Positions 34,229 through 47,540 are shown, counted from the stretch's first letter. The stretch is DNA of 64,000 bases from Brachionus manjavacas (GCA_019054805.1 JAHQIY010000004.1:5084001-5148000), one strand, 5' to 3'. The notes: generated by a model not told the origin, from the sequence alone. Program-made: numbers and translations.

Positions 34229-35528
34229 ATGGTCGTATCAAGAATAAAGTAAAATTTATTTTATTGTTTTTGACGAATTACTAAAATTTGCCATTTTAAG
34301 TAAACCTAAAACAAAACGAGGTAAACGATTTCTCGAGAATCGTGATCCTAAAGTGGTCGAAAATGTTAAGCGTGCAATGTTTATCAAAGGTGGAAGAACT
34401 AGTGAAAAAATCACCAAAACTCTGAAGCAATTTGTAAGTTGAAATAATGTTTTTTTATTTTTAGGATACTAATTTAAAAATTTTAAGTACATTTTAAAAA
34501 CGCCATTTGCATTGATGCTGTCCAAGTAAAATTAATGAGTTATTTTTATCTAAATAAATAATTAAAATTTTTAATTTAGGAAAAATATTCTCAGACCTTT
34601 TGATGATTCAAATCCACTTGAATATCTAGCTCAAAAAAATGACCATTCTTTATTCATGTTTGGTTTTGACTCAAAAAAAAGACCCGATAGTTTGATAATT
34701 GGACGCATGTTTAATAATCAAGTATTAGATATGTTCGAGTTTGGCATAGAAAAATTTGTTTCAATGGAAGATTTTAAAGTAAATTGAAAGATTACCAATT
34801 GTCAATTTAAAAAAAATCTGTTTAGAATGATAAAGTGACTTTGGGTACAAAACCTATGTTGGTTTTTAATGGAGAAGCATTTTCAGTAGACCCTGAATAC
34901 ATTCGACTCAAATGTTTATTAACAGGTTTTAATAACTAATTGGGAAATTATTTTTTTTTAATTTTGTTAATTTTAGATTATTTTCGAGGAGAGGTTGTGC
35001 AAAATATTCGATTGCAAGGTCTAGAACATGTCATAAATTTTACAGCTCTTGACGGAAAAATTTACTTCCGAAGTTATAAGTATTAAAAATAAATTTATTG
35101 TGGATATAATGTTAATTATGCTAACTGTAGGACTGTATTTCTTAAATCTGGAACCAAAATTCCCAATGTCGAATTAACTGAAATAGGGCCTTCTTTTGAT
35201 TTTGTGGTCAGACGCTCCAAACTAGCCTCAGATGATCTTTATAAAAAATCCAAAAAACAACCCAAAGAAATAATGGTAATAACCAAAATTATTACCATAC
35301 ACCCAAAATTTTTATTAATTTTTTTTTTCAAAGCCGAACAAAAAGAAAAATGTTGTTCGTGATGGTCTTGGCACCACCTATGGCCGAATTCATATGCAAA
35401 GACAAGATCTTGATAGATTACAATTGAGAAAGCTAAAAGCTTTCAAGAGGAAATTCGATAAACCTGATGAAAATAAGTCCGGAAATGAAGAGAAAAAAAA
35501 GGCTAAAAAAGAAACTGTAACTGAATAA
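34229..35528 (+). CDS. RPF2: Ribosome production factor 2 (Brix domain)
   Basis: Eight exons (34229-34248, 34301-34433, 34488-34525, 34580-34778, 34826-34925, 34977-35079, 35131-35275, 35334-35528) join in phase to 310 residues; human RPF2 has 306. The N-terminus KPKTKRGKRFLENRDPK is basic. The Brix fold spans about residues 30-230, with DHSLFMFGFDSKKRPDSLII, TKPMLVFNGEAF, YFRGEVVQNIRLQGLEHVI and FTALDGKIYFRSYK. The tail has TTYGRIHMQRQDLDRLQLRK and a Lys-rich end. Known role: with RRS1 it recruits the 5S RNP (5S rRNA, uL5, uL18) to the pre-60S ribosome in the nucleolus. The first exon has only 20 nt; it was chosen because the ATG and phase fit. All introns are 49-62 nt GT-AG. Confidence 0.95.
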
Positions 35529-36040
35529 AATTAGAAATAAAATTAATTACTAAATTAATTTTTCATTTATCCCATCACGCTTAAAAAATTGGCAAAAATT
35601 TTATAATCTTCTAAGAGCTTTTAATTTTCTGTAATGGTACAGTTAGTTAATTATGTAACAATTATTAAAAGCTTTTAATCTCCGTAGAGACAATGTGAAA
35701 AGTATTTTTGGACAAAAAATCAATTTAGTCTGAAGGATTGAGAATTAAACTATTTTACTTTTTAGATAAAAAACTAATAATTTAGTTGGCACATAAATAA
35801 GAATCAGATCGTATCAGAAAATAAAAAAATAAAATTTAAATTTTATTTCAATCCAATAATAAAAATAAATGTATTTACATTAAATGAAACAAATATTTTA
35901 TTGAAAATTAATTTTCAAAAATTCAAGAATATAAAACATCCTCGATTATAGTGATGTATTACAAAATGTGCAACATGTATTTAAACTATAAACAGTAAAC
36001 AAAACTGTTTTGTTCAAATTTGAAAAAAAAATTCTCAAAA

Positions 36041-37615
36041 TTAATAGACCTCTTGTTTTTTGACAAACATTTCGACAAGAATGTTGTCGAAATTGTTGGC
36101 CGCCTTGAGAAAAAACAAATTTTCAATTCCTTTTAATGACCAGCTCTTGAAAGGCGGCAATCTCATTAACAATTTTGGAAAACGGGTCGGATCCTCTTGG
36201 AAACTAGGACGCTTGCAATATTTGGACAAAATAATGCAAATCCAATCTCGTATTTCAGCTATTTTTGAACTGTTTTTTAACCCTTTTGCATCTTGAAAAA
36301 AATAAAAACTCAGAAAAAAATTTTTTTTTAATTTTTTTTAATACCTGGATCAAATAGGAGAATGGTTTTTAAACAAGCCATTTCGACGCTATCTAACTTC
36401 AATTCTTTCATTACACTTATGACATCACTTGACAATCTCTCTAATAAATATCGCAAATTTTCATCCGGACATGCACTAATTCGAACCAATTGACCATTTG
36501 AAAGAAGCAAAGACTCATTGTACTGCAGGGACCTATATGTTAAACAACTGCAAAGTAACTCGCGCCAAACTAACAAACAAAAGTTCAAATAAAAAGACTA
36601 AAATTTGCCATAAAAATAAATTACTTGCTCTGAGCAAACAAACTTGGTCATCTAAATCAAGCTCGTTGAATTGAGGTATTGACGTTGCCCAAAGAGGAAT
36701 GATTTTAAGTTGTTTTTCAATTGCATCAAAAAAAGAACTAATGGTAAATTCGGCTTCATAGAGATTTTCCAGCTTGTTAAAAAAACTATTTTCCGAGTCG
36801 ATTAGTTTGTCCAAGAATGCTTTCTCATTTGAGTTCAATGGAGACTCTTCAACCGGGTCAAACAAAGATGAAGCTGTCTGGGACGAGGAATTGTTATCAC
36901 AGTACGATTGATCTTCTGGTTTGTCTTTATTCTTTTGTCTCTCTTCTTGGACAGCTTCCCGCTTCATTCCTGCTGACAAACATTTTTGATATCTACAATA
37001 TTGGCAACGGTTTCGTTGTCGTTTATCAATCGTACAATCTCGGTTGTCTCTACAAGTGTAAGTCAAGTCTTTGCGCACAGTTCGCTTAAAAAAACCCTTG
37101 CATCCTTCGCAGCTATGCACGCCATAATGCTTTCCGCTTGCTTTGTCGCCGCATATGGCGCAAATGGCTTTGGGTGATGGAATCTGATTGAATTGCTGCT
37201 GCTGTTGAACATTAATGGCGGCAGCGGCGGCCGCAGCAGCCGCTTGAAAAGCGACTAAGTTCGATGGCACAATGTTTGACTGATTTTGCGGCGAGCTTTG
37301 CTGAGACTGCATCTCAATTTGATTGAAATGGTTCATGTGGTGTGACTGAGTGTTCTGCGACTGAAATTGGGAGATTAACTGGGCGGCAGTTGCCGCGGCG
37401 GCCGCAGCAGCCGCCATCTGCGAGTTGGGCTGGCCTTGGCTGTTCACGCTCATTGGACTTGAACTTGACTGGTGTTGATCAAATTCAGAATTGAAAGAGC
37501 TAGAGTTCAGTAATTGTTGCTGATAGTTTTTTGGTGAATTTTGTGGCATGGTGATGGTCGAACTTGTAAAGTCCATCGGTTTATTTCCATCATCTATCTT
37601 TAATTTTTTCATCAT
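36041..37615 (-). CDS. RXR: Retinoid X receptor, nuclear receptor NR2B type
   Basis: Three exons (37615-36625, 36569-36345, 36291-36041) give 488 residues. Residues 1-150 are low-complexity, rich in Gln, Ser and Asn with two poly-Ala runs. The DNA-binding domain (about 152-220) has [15 protein letters not shown]-box CEGCKGFF, and [20 protein letters not shown], then [16 protein letters not shown], all diagnostic of RXR. The ligand-binding domain (about 265-488) has [16 protein letters not shown] across the first splice, [16 protein letters not shown] across the second, and [14 protein letters not shown]. An AF-2 helix is seen as NILVEMF. Known role: ligand-dependent transcription factor, homodimer or obligate partner of other nuclear receptors (EcR, TR, RAR types). 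The hinge is short. Untranslated 5' exons would be upstream, beyond 37615. Confidence 0.95.
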
Positions 37616-40080
37616 GAATTAATTTTTTATATTAAAAAAAACAACCATCTGATTTGCTTAAAATAAGGAAAAATAACAATATATTTGCCCTTAAAACTGG
37701 TTTAAAAAGGCAAAACCTAAATAAAAGTGCAATAGAACAAAATTAACAATGGATTTAAGATGTGTTAAATGAGATTTTATTATCCACTAATTGGATCTTT
37801 TTTGGTTAAGAGAACTTTTTTTCTTACAAATTAATTTAGCTAGATGTTTGAAAATTTGAAAAATGAAAACTAATTTAATTTTTCAAAAACTTTTGTTAGA
37901 TTTTGCATCAAGTTAAACTATTGATTTTGCTAACACCACTTTTCATGTGAGAACAGCCAAGGTTGACTTTCTTCCTGCTGTTTGAAGCGAGTGGGTTGGA
38001 AAAATAGGCTTGGCAAGCGAGAAAATCTTCAATGCAAGCTTCTTGCTTAATGTACCAAATTATTATTTCATCAAAATTGCTACCTTAAAAAAGAAATGTT
38101 AAATTCGAGATTTTTTTATTTCTTTCATAATTTGCATCAAGTAAATTTCAAGAAATAAATTATAATAATATTTTTGTTTTATATTTTTCCTCTAATTCGC
38201 ATGATACTTTATTTTAAAAGAGGACCTTTTTTAAAACTCGAAAGCGACATGCATTAAAAAAAATTAATAATTAAATTTTTTATGTGAGAGAGAGAGAACT
38301 TTTCCGAATTCTGAATTATGTTTCCATAAAGATATTATCATAATTTTTAGCATGTTCTAGGCAAATACCATGTCGTAAAATTTCTAACTGTAAACCGAAA
38401 TTGTGCGGTTTCTCTTACGCTTATTCAAAAAAATAATTTTGTGTCAAGAACATGAAAACTTCCGCATTTATTATTGATACACGGATAATTCAGTTTGATT
38501 TTTAAAAGAGCAAAATTCGAAAAAAATTCTGAAAATGCTGCCTTTATTAATTACGCTTTTTAAATATATTTAAAAAAAAATATTCTCATTTTATGTAGCA
38601 CTTGGGGCCTAAATTTACACAGAAATCAAATGACTTGACAAAAAATAAAAAAAATAAAGATCTAATTCAAGAAATTATTTTTTTAAAATAATATTAATAG
38701 CCAAAAAAATGCATCTCTAGTTCAAGAAAAATAAAGCGAATCTTAAGTATTTACTAAAAAAACGATATTAATAAATTAAAAAAATCTGAATGGATTCAAT
38801 TTGAAAACGACTAAGAGCTTAAGAAGAATTTTAGGATGTTTATTTTAACTTAGGCTAAGTAGAAGAAAAAGTAAAAAAAAAAAAACGCACAAAACTTTTC
38901 CCCACATCTTTCTCAGAGTGTTAAAACAATTTATATACTATTTTTTTTGCATTTTATTTACATTTTAGCAGTTTTCTAGAGTTTCCAGAAGACTGTTGTT
39001 TTCTTTTGTTAAATTTTAAATTAATTCAAATAAAACTTTGAAACCAAACAAAATTAATAAATTCAAACCATGAAAAAACTTGAAATTCATGAAAGTTATT
39101 TATTTTAAGATAAAAATATTTAAAAAATGCCGTGGAATTGTTCACACAAAACACTTACGTTTCTTATTTACTTTTTAATGAAATGATTTAGATAAAATTC
39201 TTTGTTTTATTTAAGTCTTGAGTAATTTATTACAAATAGAAAAAAATGACAAATTCCTTATGTGTATATCGATTTCATAATGGCATTGAAAAATTCATGT
39301 TTTTGAAAATAGAAGATTTCTTTTTTTTTGCTCAAAAGCTCTTTATTATTTAATGAAAACGCTTAATTTATTTTTTTAGAAAACAAAAATTAATATAATT
39401 TCTATAAGATGAAATTAAAAACATTTTTTTTTATTTATCAAAATCTTTAACGTAAATTACCACAAATCAAAAATTTAAGTCTCGATTATCTCAGAGATTT
39501 TCTAATTATTTTAAATTAAAGTTGGTAATTTTTTCACAATTCTTGGAAAATTTTTTGACAATTTTTGTGAATAAATTTTTATTGAACCGAGTTTATATTT
39601 CAAATAATATCAAAAATTGATAAATATTGTTTAAAAGCATTGAAGTTTAATTTTTTTATATTCAAGAAATTAATATATTACGTAATGTCAAAAATTTTTG
39701 TATCGATCTATCCTGATTAATTTTTCTTTCTATAATTAATGATAAAATACCAAATGTCAAATTTAATTAAAAAGTTCATTTTGATGACTCATCTAGAAAA
39801 TTAATAATGTATTAAATCAATTGAAATTAGGGTTCAAGCTATTTAAATGTATTAATTTTATTTTTATTTATTGACAAATAATTTAATACCAAGAATATTT
39901 AATTGAAACGAACTGACAATGAAATTTAAACCAAAATGAAAAGCTTAGAATTATCATATATTCCAAAAAATTAGATATTTGATATTCAAAATAAACGATA
40001 GATGCTTTCTAATCATCTTTGATTTTTTTTTGGATACGTTTGCAGTCTTTTTTTTGTAAAATTTGATAATTTATTTAAAT
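37616..40080. other. AT-rich interval upstream of RXR
   Basis: About 2.4 kb without a supported gene. It should include the RXR promoter and perhaps non-coding leader exons. I see a GAGAGAGAGAGA run near 38286-38298 and otherwise only A/T-rich sequence. Confidence 0.35.
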
Positions 40081-40084
40081 TGTA

Positions 40085-41060
40085 AATCTGTACCGAGCTA
40101 ATGCTCCTTCAGAATTAAAATTAATAAAATAGATTAAAGTTAAATAAAATAAAATATTAAAAAAAGGATTAAATAATGAGATAAAAAAACTTGATTCAAA
40201 GCCTTCTCTATATTCTTCCACCAGTCTAACGACCAATGAAACAGAATGACTCAAACCTGCCCTGACATATCTCTCACTAAACTCATTAAGTCATAAAGTT
40301 TGAGACTACTAGTAGTTTAAGTTTATTTAAAGCTTTTTGGTGCATAATATTGGAGGGGGTATCATATTTCAGCTTCAAAATAGATTGAACTGCTGAATAA
40401 CTTGTATTTTTTTGATGTTAGTTTCTGAGAATGAATTTAAATAAGGAAAAGAATAATCCAAGGTTGATCCTATCAAAGATTAGTAAAGATTACCTAATGT
40501 TTTTGGTTTTAAACCACATTTCCTATTTGAGAGATATAAGTCCCAATTTGCTTTTTTAAAATTAAAATTAAAATTCGAACTATTAACTGTAATCGCATGC
40601 TCAAAAAAAATAAACGCTTGAAAAGGAAAATGATCACTTAACATTTCATCATCTATCAGAACTTTAAAGTCAAAAACTATATCTAAGAGTGAGGATGGTT
40701 TTAGAAAATATCTAAGACTTCATAATATTCTGTTTTAAATCTTTTATATGTAGGTGTTTTATCATTAATTACTGAGAAGTTGAGCTTGTTAACAATTTTC
40801 GCTAAGATAAGGCCATTCTCATTTTCTCTCAAACAACCTTAATTTCTATTTGTCATCAATATATATACTAAATAAAAGAGGACTAATTACTGAGCCTTGA
40901 CACCTGCAGTTATTTGGTATTCTTCGCTCAAGTGGTCATTCACATTTACCTTAAATGTCCTACTGTCTAAAAAGGATCTAATCCAGTTAGTCAAATGAAT
41001 AATCTTGTTTAAATTTAATTCCTTCTAATACTAAAATAGCTATTCCTCCACCATTTTTGT
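40085..41060 (-). pseudogene. Rearranged fragments of the main LINE family
   Basis: The 3' signature (complement of GAAGGAGC...GCTCGGTAC) is at 40090-40115. It is followed on the minus strand by C-terminal ORF2 (about 40195-40530), a piece of endonuclease (40560-40850), then an RT piece (complement of GVPQ...SVISPLLFSIYID, about 40855-41000) and a second endonuclease scrap (NGGGIAIL-type, about 41005-41065). The order does not match a single intact element. It must be several truncated or rearranged insertions. All are full of stops. Confidence 0.8.
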
Positions 41061-41569
41061 TAAAAGCTAAAATTGGTTTTAAATGTGGCATATTATTGGC
41101 ACTGACAGATCTTCGAATCTTCTATTATTGAAGACTTCATATACTAGGAGGTATGTTGAAAATAAGGCATCTTTGATTACTAATTTGTCTTGACCATTTC
41201 TTTGATTTCAATTTATTTATTCTTTACCAAAACGATCTATTTGAAAATGGATCGTTTCACATTTTGTTTGAAAACTCTAGAATGTTCCTATTCCAAAATT
41301 CCATCAAATCAAAACACAATTTGGATGTCATTTTATTAAAAGCTTTCTTGAAAGAAGAACATTTGATTTTTGAAAACGCATTTTATCTTTTCCACGTTCT
41401 TTAATTAATATTACAGTGTTCTTTGGTCAGCTCGTTTTTAAAATCTTAGTTTGAAGCGGAATACTTTTTTCTCAATTTATTCATTGAAATGGGAAAAATA
41501 ATTATCAGTCCCCAGATGATAATTATAAAAAAGGCAGGCTTCATCCAAGAGATGTTTTCCTTGTTATTT

Positions 41570-41690
41570 AATTGGGCATATCCAATATATAGAATGAAAG
41601 AAACACGAATATCTAAAAAAGTCGTTCAATGGATACCTCAAGACGACGTAAGGTAGGATGACCAACAGTAACATGGAGGTCACAATTCTA
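41570..41690 (+). pseudogene. LINE-type C-terminal scrap
   Basis: The plus strand reads RMKETRISKKVVQWIPQDDV, then a stop and a PTVTWR-like motif. This resembles the R-x-P-K-x-x-x-x-W-x-P...GRP-x-x-x-W tail seen at the end of many LINE ORF2 proteins. It differs from the other LINE families in the window. Confidence 0.45.
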
Positions 41691-42476
41691 AAATTTATTT
41701 TTTTTTTAAAATAATTAGTATTAAAATTTCAAAAAAAAAAAATAAACATTGTAACATAGTTAATGTAAAAATTTATTCTGGACTTTGAGTGTAAGAAAAA
41801 TATAAGAACATTAAAATCCTTCTTCTATTCTTCTGTTATTTGAGTTGAGAGTATTCCGCATGTTTGTATCATAATGGCACAGGAAAGACAATCTTCTCAT
41901 GATCCACATAATTTGGTTTGGATTCAACAAGATGAAGACACGTGTGACTAAGGTGTGGCTGTGCAAAAGTCAAAAAGGCTGAAGGAGAATGACCAAAACT
42001 AAACTAGTGAGATTGAAAAAGTGAAAGAGGCGCAAAACTCGAACTTTTATTCTGTGCTGCGCTATTGGATGAACAAAAAGAGCGGCAATGGGAATTATTT
42101 AAGTTTTTTTATTTTGTGCCTTTTATAAAAATATTTAAAATAAAATACCTTTTTTTATATTTTATCTTATATGTCTTTTTTTTGACGGAACTTTAAAAAA
42201 AATTTAAGTCAATTCATAACTTTGACTTAAATTTTTGTTACTTAGATTTAAAACTGTGACTTATAAACAAGTCTGCACCAATGTCATCAAGATATCGATG
42301 CTGAATCAATTTTTGAAAAATTTCTCCAATTTAAAATATCTGGACATTTCGAATTAGACATTAAGAAATTTTTGCTCAATTCAATTCTAAAAATTTCAGA
42401 ATACAAGACGAAATTATTTTTAGATCTTCACAAATCACTTATAAAATTTATGTACCATTCCGAATCTTGCTTTAAG

Positions 42477-45400
42477 AATTTAACAGCAACAACAAAAACA
42501 CGAAAACAATGTTTTTTAGAAAAGATCAAACAATATTGGAAGAACTACCATTTGTTTTTGCCATTGATACAATACAAAACAGGAATTATTGTGGTTTTTG
42601 CTTTCAAAAGTAAATTTAAAAATATTTTTTTTAAGTTCTTAATTTAAATTTGCAGTAAGTCTTAGAAACATAGAAATGTAGAATAAACATAATTATTAAA
42701 TTTTTTCAGAGTTGTTAAAAAGTCAAAAACAAGGCTGGACTTTAAATTTTATTTATTTGAAGTCAAGTCAAAATAAAATTCTTTTTTAATTTAGTTCATA
42801 AGTTTTAATGCGGTCTTCAGCTTTCGTTTGTGCTAGTATGATGGATGAAAAATTGGCCCTTATTATTAAAGGAAAAATTGCCAAATCTCAAAAAATACAA
42901 AGATATTCAGTAAATTGTTATGTTTTACTTAAAAATAATAATAATAAACTTAATAATTACAAAAAAATCATAAAAATTCATGCGACCATTGATCATGACT
43001 GCACGGTGAAAAATTAATTTCATGAGAATCAATTTGTGACTGTGAAAATTTAGCAGACCTTGATATTTAATGCAACTTTGAAAGTATTTACCTTCACTTC
43101 CAACAAGTCTTAAGGGAAAGATACAATATACAATTAAGCATTTGAAAATAGAGAAATTTATTTTCTCTTTTGAGAGCTGTTTTCCTTCATCACTGCTTTC
43201 ATTTAAAATTTTGAGTATAAAGTAGATAGTTGTTTTGCATTTTTTGAATGTCTAATTTGAGATATTTAGAATTTCATCGCATGTTGAACCCATTGCAAAA
43301 GTGCATAGTTTTTTTTAAATTGATAAAATTTTTTTATACGTACTTTTAACAAATTTTATTTGTTTAACTTAATTTTATAGAATAAAGTTGGTACGTATTT
43401 TTTTTAAAGGCTTTAAAAGTTTATTTAAAAGTTAATATCTATTTTTAGTGAGCTTTTAAAAAAATGACTAAGCTTCCTATATTTTTTATTTATTTGTAAA
43501 ACTAAATGTAAAAATAATGGGAAACTTATTTTAATTTCTTGTTTAGCTAGCAGTACCGTATTTTTTATCTTAATTTTCTCAACAAAAAAAAATTTTGGTA
43601 TTTGATTCAGAATTCTGATTTTTAACACTTTCCAAGTATTTTTGCCACTTTGTTTCTTTGTCTGTAATTAATCCATTACTGAACCATCTACAGCGATTTC
43701 AATGAAAAAGGAACGCGAATTATAGCGCGTCCGCCGTTTAGTCCTATTCTCAGCTCCCACCAAAGGCAATCCATTTTTTTCCGGTTAGGTTAGAAGCACC
43801 GAATTTATTATCTCAATCTGCTGCATCAAACAAAAAGTCAGGACTTCGTTTTTTTTCTAATAACTTGGAATTTAATTTTGGACTTTTAAACAACTATGCT
43901 TCAAACTAAAATAAAATAATAATTCAAAAATTTTTAACTAAAAAAAATATTGAGTGACTAAGGTGCATGTCGAACTCAGCTCAAATTCTTTAAAGGGATG
44001 TTTTTAAATTTTATGTTTGTATGCTCTAAACGAAATTCTAAACAAAGATAACAGTATATTACCCTTTAATGTCGGTCTCATTCATTTAGATTTTAACTAT
44101 TCCAATTTAACCTTTACATGATTTTAATTTTAGTAATAAAGTTACAGAATGTCCCTCTTGTCACCAGATCTTTTTTTGTAGTAGAAAATGTGAACGAGAT
44201 GATTTGATTCACAAGAAAGAATGCTCAGCTTTCAAAATTTGTTCTGAAGATGAAAGATGTAAGGATATATTGGAAATTGATTTGCTGAGACTTTTCTTAA
44301 GAATACTAATCAAAACAAAAATGGTATATTTAAAACTTAACGAAATTTTAAATTTTTATTCCTTTCATTTTAATTAGAATATTGATTCAATTGAACTCGC
44401 CAGCTTTTATAATTTAACAGATAGTAAGTATACAGTGAACAGAAGAGAAAAGGAATCGATTTGATAATCAGAAGCATAAAATTACAGAATATTTGTTAGT
44501 ACACTTGAATTATGATAATAATTGAGAGAAGTTGAATAACCAGGGTTTTCTTACGATTTTTATGCCATTCAAATTAGGTTAATTACTTATTTAATTTTAT
44601 GTGAATAATGGTATTTTTTTTTACAAAGAACCAAATGCAATTTTAACTAAAACAACCATTTTTATAAGAATTAAGGGACCTTAAAAATGCAACTATCACT
44701 CAATGAATTTTTGTTTATATTGGGTCTTATTTTAATCCTTTTTCTGTTATAATCATAGTAAAAATTATAAAATAAGTTTTTAAAGAAATTGTCAATTGAA
44801 TTCTTGAATTATTTTTTTGTTGGAGTCTCGATTTCACCATGATTTAGTTGAATTCAATTATTGACCGCTCGATTAGTTAAAAAATTAGATCTGATCATAA
44901 AATTTTTAACTAATTGCTTGCTCATTGAATATTAAAGGCTCGTTGTATAAAATTTGATACTAGGTGATCAAATCATTGATGTTATTTATTATGTATTTAT
45001 TATGTTGAATCAAGACGATTATTTCTATCTTCGTAAGTTGAAGTTTTTCAAGTTTAGGTTGTTAGTCCAGATTCGTATTCTTGCCAATAATTTTTATATC
45101 CCTTTGTTTAAAACTTTTTACGTGTTTATACATGAGATGTCTTTGAGTAAAAACGGATGCCAAACATGATTAACATATTCAAGATAAGGTCAGACTAATT
45201 ACTTAAGAAGCTTTTTTGGAATTTTGTCCTTGGTTTTTTCATAATTATCCAGAGAAAAAAAAAAGAAATTTAAAAAAAATATCTTTAGATAATTGAATAA
45301 AACAAATTTTAGGCGATTAGTTAAAAATTAAGAAAAATAAAAAAGACCTAGAAAATGAGTCTCATTAATTTTTTAGCAGTTCGTTTAGCATATTTCTGAA

Positions 45401-45759
45401 GTAATTAGTTTGAGATTGCTCATGCAAAGTTTTATGGAGTCAGAAATCCCATCTCTTGTGGTAAGTTTCCTTTTTATACTGTTTTTGAATTTTTAAACAT
45501 TTATAGAGTTTGTGTGGAAATTTGCTTTCAAATGATTTGTTAGAATCGCAATATCTGCTGAAAAGGAATTTTTTGTGGTTCCATTCAATAAGTTTTATGT
45601 TCATTATTTGAAATGAGTGAAAGTTGAAAGTTCCTCAAAGTTATTTATTTGTTTTCTGTACCGAGCTAGAGCTCCTTCAGAATAAGTTAAAAATTAAAAA
45701 AATAAAATAAAAATGAAATAAAATAAAATAAAAATAAAATTAAAGTTAATAAAATAAGA

Positions 45760-45790
<31 letters not shown>

Positions 45791-47540
45791 TTAAAAAAAG
45801 TAAATAAGCTAAATAAATGAAAATTAAGAATATATAAAATTGGAAAAGATTGTTACATGTGGCTCATGTTTAAATAGTTCAAGTTTCAGGAAAAAAAGAA
45901 GAAATAGTAAGGTAGCAATTACACAATGGAGTTGGGTAGTCAATATATCTTGATTCGAAACCTTCTTTGTATTCCTTCACCAGTCTTACAACCAATGGAA
46001 TAGAATGACTCAGTCCTGCCCCAACATATCTCTCACTCAATTCAAAAAGCCGATTCGAGACTGTTAGTAATTTTAGTTTATTAAAAGCCTCATGATGTAC
46101 GATGTTGGAGGGAGTATCATATTTTAACTTAAGAATAGATCTGACTGCTGTATTCTGAATTGCTTGTAGTTTTTTGATATTATTTTCTGAAAATGAATTC
46201 AAGCAAGGAAAAGAATAGTCTAAAATTGATCCGACTAAAGATTTAAATAAATTACCTAGTGTGTTCTGATTAAGACCCCATTTTTTGTTTGACAATATCT
46301 TAATAATATTTAGCCTTTTATTGCAGCGTTCTTTAATTTCGTCTGCAAATATATTAAAATTTAATTTAGAATAAAATTTTATACCAAGAAACTTGATTTC
46401 TTTTTGTCTCTCTATTCTGTTTCCATAAATTTTTAAGTTAAGATTATCACTCTCTTTTTTGTACCTAGAAAAGACTAATGAACACGACTTTTCAACCGAT
46501 ATCTTCATTTTCCACTTAATAAGCCATTGTTCTAATTCGTTGAGGTATTTATTGATCTTATTTTCTAGGTTCCCTTTTTTGTTATAAATGAAGAATGTAA
46601 CTAGATCATCTGCAAAAAGCAGAGAGTATTCATTATTTGTTTTGTTTCTTTTAGGGATGTCATTAATGTATATACTAAATAAAAGAGGACTAATTACTGA
46701 GCCTTGAGGAACACCTGCAGTTATTTGATATTCTTCGCTCAAATGGTCATTCACATTTACCTTAAATGTCCTAGAGTCTAAAAAGGATTTTATCCAAGTT
46801 GAAAATTGAAAATTTTTAGGATTTTGAAGACTCTGGACATGTTGAAGGTTGGTTTAAGTTTAAACATATGCCTTATTAAGTTATTCTGCAGAATATTAAG
46901 ACTGTTTTTAGTCCCAATTTTCAGAGTAACAGTTTCAAAACCATATGTGAATTGCGAGAGACAATATGTTTTTGAAAAGGAGTGATTCAAAGTCAGGAGA
47001 ATTTTAACCAAGAACTATTGTTTCTGTTCTGAAATTCACAGAATCGAAATGTTTTTTGAATTCAAATCGATTTCTATACTATCAATAATCTTCAAAGTTA
47101 AAAAAAATTTAAATTTAGAGTATGAAAATATATTAAAAGATAAAGAACGGATAAATCAACTAAAATTATTGAAAAATGGGATTCGACTAATTATGGGAGA
47201 TGATTTTTTGAAAAAATTTAGTGAAAAGGATTTAGTTTCTTTATTTGGCAAAATGTTAATACATAAAACCGATATAAAAGCTGGCAACAATTCAATAGGA
47301 ATTGCAGTCTATTTAGAAAAAAGCAAATACAAACATTCATGTGATCCCAATTTAACTATTTCATTTTGTGGAACCAAACTAATTCTAAAAGCTAAACGTT
47401 TAATTACTCAAAATGAGTCGCCTTCTATTTCAATGTGTGAAACAAATCTAAGTGATCCAGAGCGAAAAACATATTTAAAAAAATTTTTCTATTTCGATTG
47501 CCATTGTTCAAAATGTACTGGAGTTGAAGCCCAAATTCAA
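42477..47540 (+). CDS. SMYD-like protein (MYND finger + split SET domain), degenerate
   Basis: Exons recognised: 42477-42609, 44134-44323, 44378-44423 and 47098-47540; their phases fit. The first exon carries MFFRKDQTILEELPFVFAID and NRNYCGFCFQ (SET N-part and first Cys pair of MYND). The second has ECPSCHQIFFCSRKCERDDL and HKKECSAF (rest of the MYND zinc site). The last has LFGKMLIHKTDI, KHSCDPNL and FYFDCHCSKCTG (post-SET cysteines). Known family role: lysine methyltransferases of histones and other proteins. Oddities: the usual NHSCDPN is KHSCDPN, and the GEE-x-x-I-x-Y segment reads NESPSISMCE, so the catalytic Tyr is Met. A one-base deletion near 42508 breaks the first exon upstream of ATG 42509. 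The first upstream exon and the C-terminal helical domain were not found. A LINE sits in the third intron. It is probably a pseudogene or a non-catalytic relative. Confidence 0.75.
42970..43170. repeat. Dispersed repeat, copy 1 (SMYD intron)
   Basis: Words such as TTCATGCGACCATTGATCAT, TTTAGCAG, GATGCAACTTTGA-like and TTAAGGGAAAGATACAA occur here and, in the same order and orientation, at about 63667-63890. The second copy has an extra internal stretch. Family unknown. Confidence 0.7.
45640..46797 (-). pseudogene. 5'-truncated LINE copy within the SMYD-like gene
   Basis: An antisense copy of the main LINE family inserted in the long intron before the SET exon. It has the 3' signature and A-rich tail (complement at 45640-45790). 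A still-open 291-codon segment (45879-46754) covers the second half of RT: GVPQGSVISPLLFSIYIND, SLLFADDLVTFFIYN, EQWLIKWKMKISVEKS, FLGIKFYSKLNF, then LSERYVGAGLSHSIPLVVR. The 5' end breaks off near 46797. A homopolymer of about 30 A lies at 45760-45787. It is the least damaged RT C-terminal half of this family here. Confidence 0.92.
46798..47011 (-). pseudogene. C-terminal fragment of another LINE ORF2
   Basis: The minus strand reads SQFTYGFETVTLKIGTKN and then QNNLIRHMFKLKP and LKILKIFN-like text. That matches the LINE ORF2 segment following RT (L-x-YG-x-E-x-x-x-L ... QN-x-x-x-R-x-x-x-x). It is not the same family as the adjoining copy. It is short and without the catalytic region. Confidence 0.5.

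Noticed and set aside
36817-37177. Plus-strand open frames across the RXR gene
   Set aside because: They are antisense shadows of the RXR DNA-binding and N-terminal exons, which match the family on the minus strand.
36928-37615. RXR called as a generic HNF4- or TLL-type receptor
   Set aside because: [23 protein letters not shown] and LLFDPDAKGL are specific enough for RXR.
42372-42647. 91-codon plus-strand frame over the SMYD exon
   Set aside because: It is the wrong frame. The +1 frame carries LEELPFVFAID and NYCGFCFQ, which fit SMYD and the following exon phase.
45755-45790. Long A-run as a gene poly(A) site
   Set aside because: It lies in the 3' region of an antisense LINE copy whose plus-strand complement is T-rich, so it is a LINE-internal or sequencing-expanded homopolymer.
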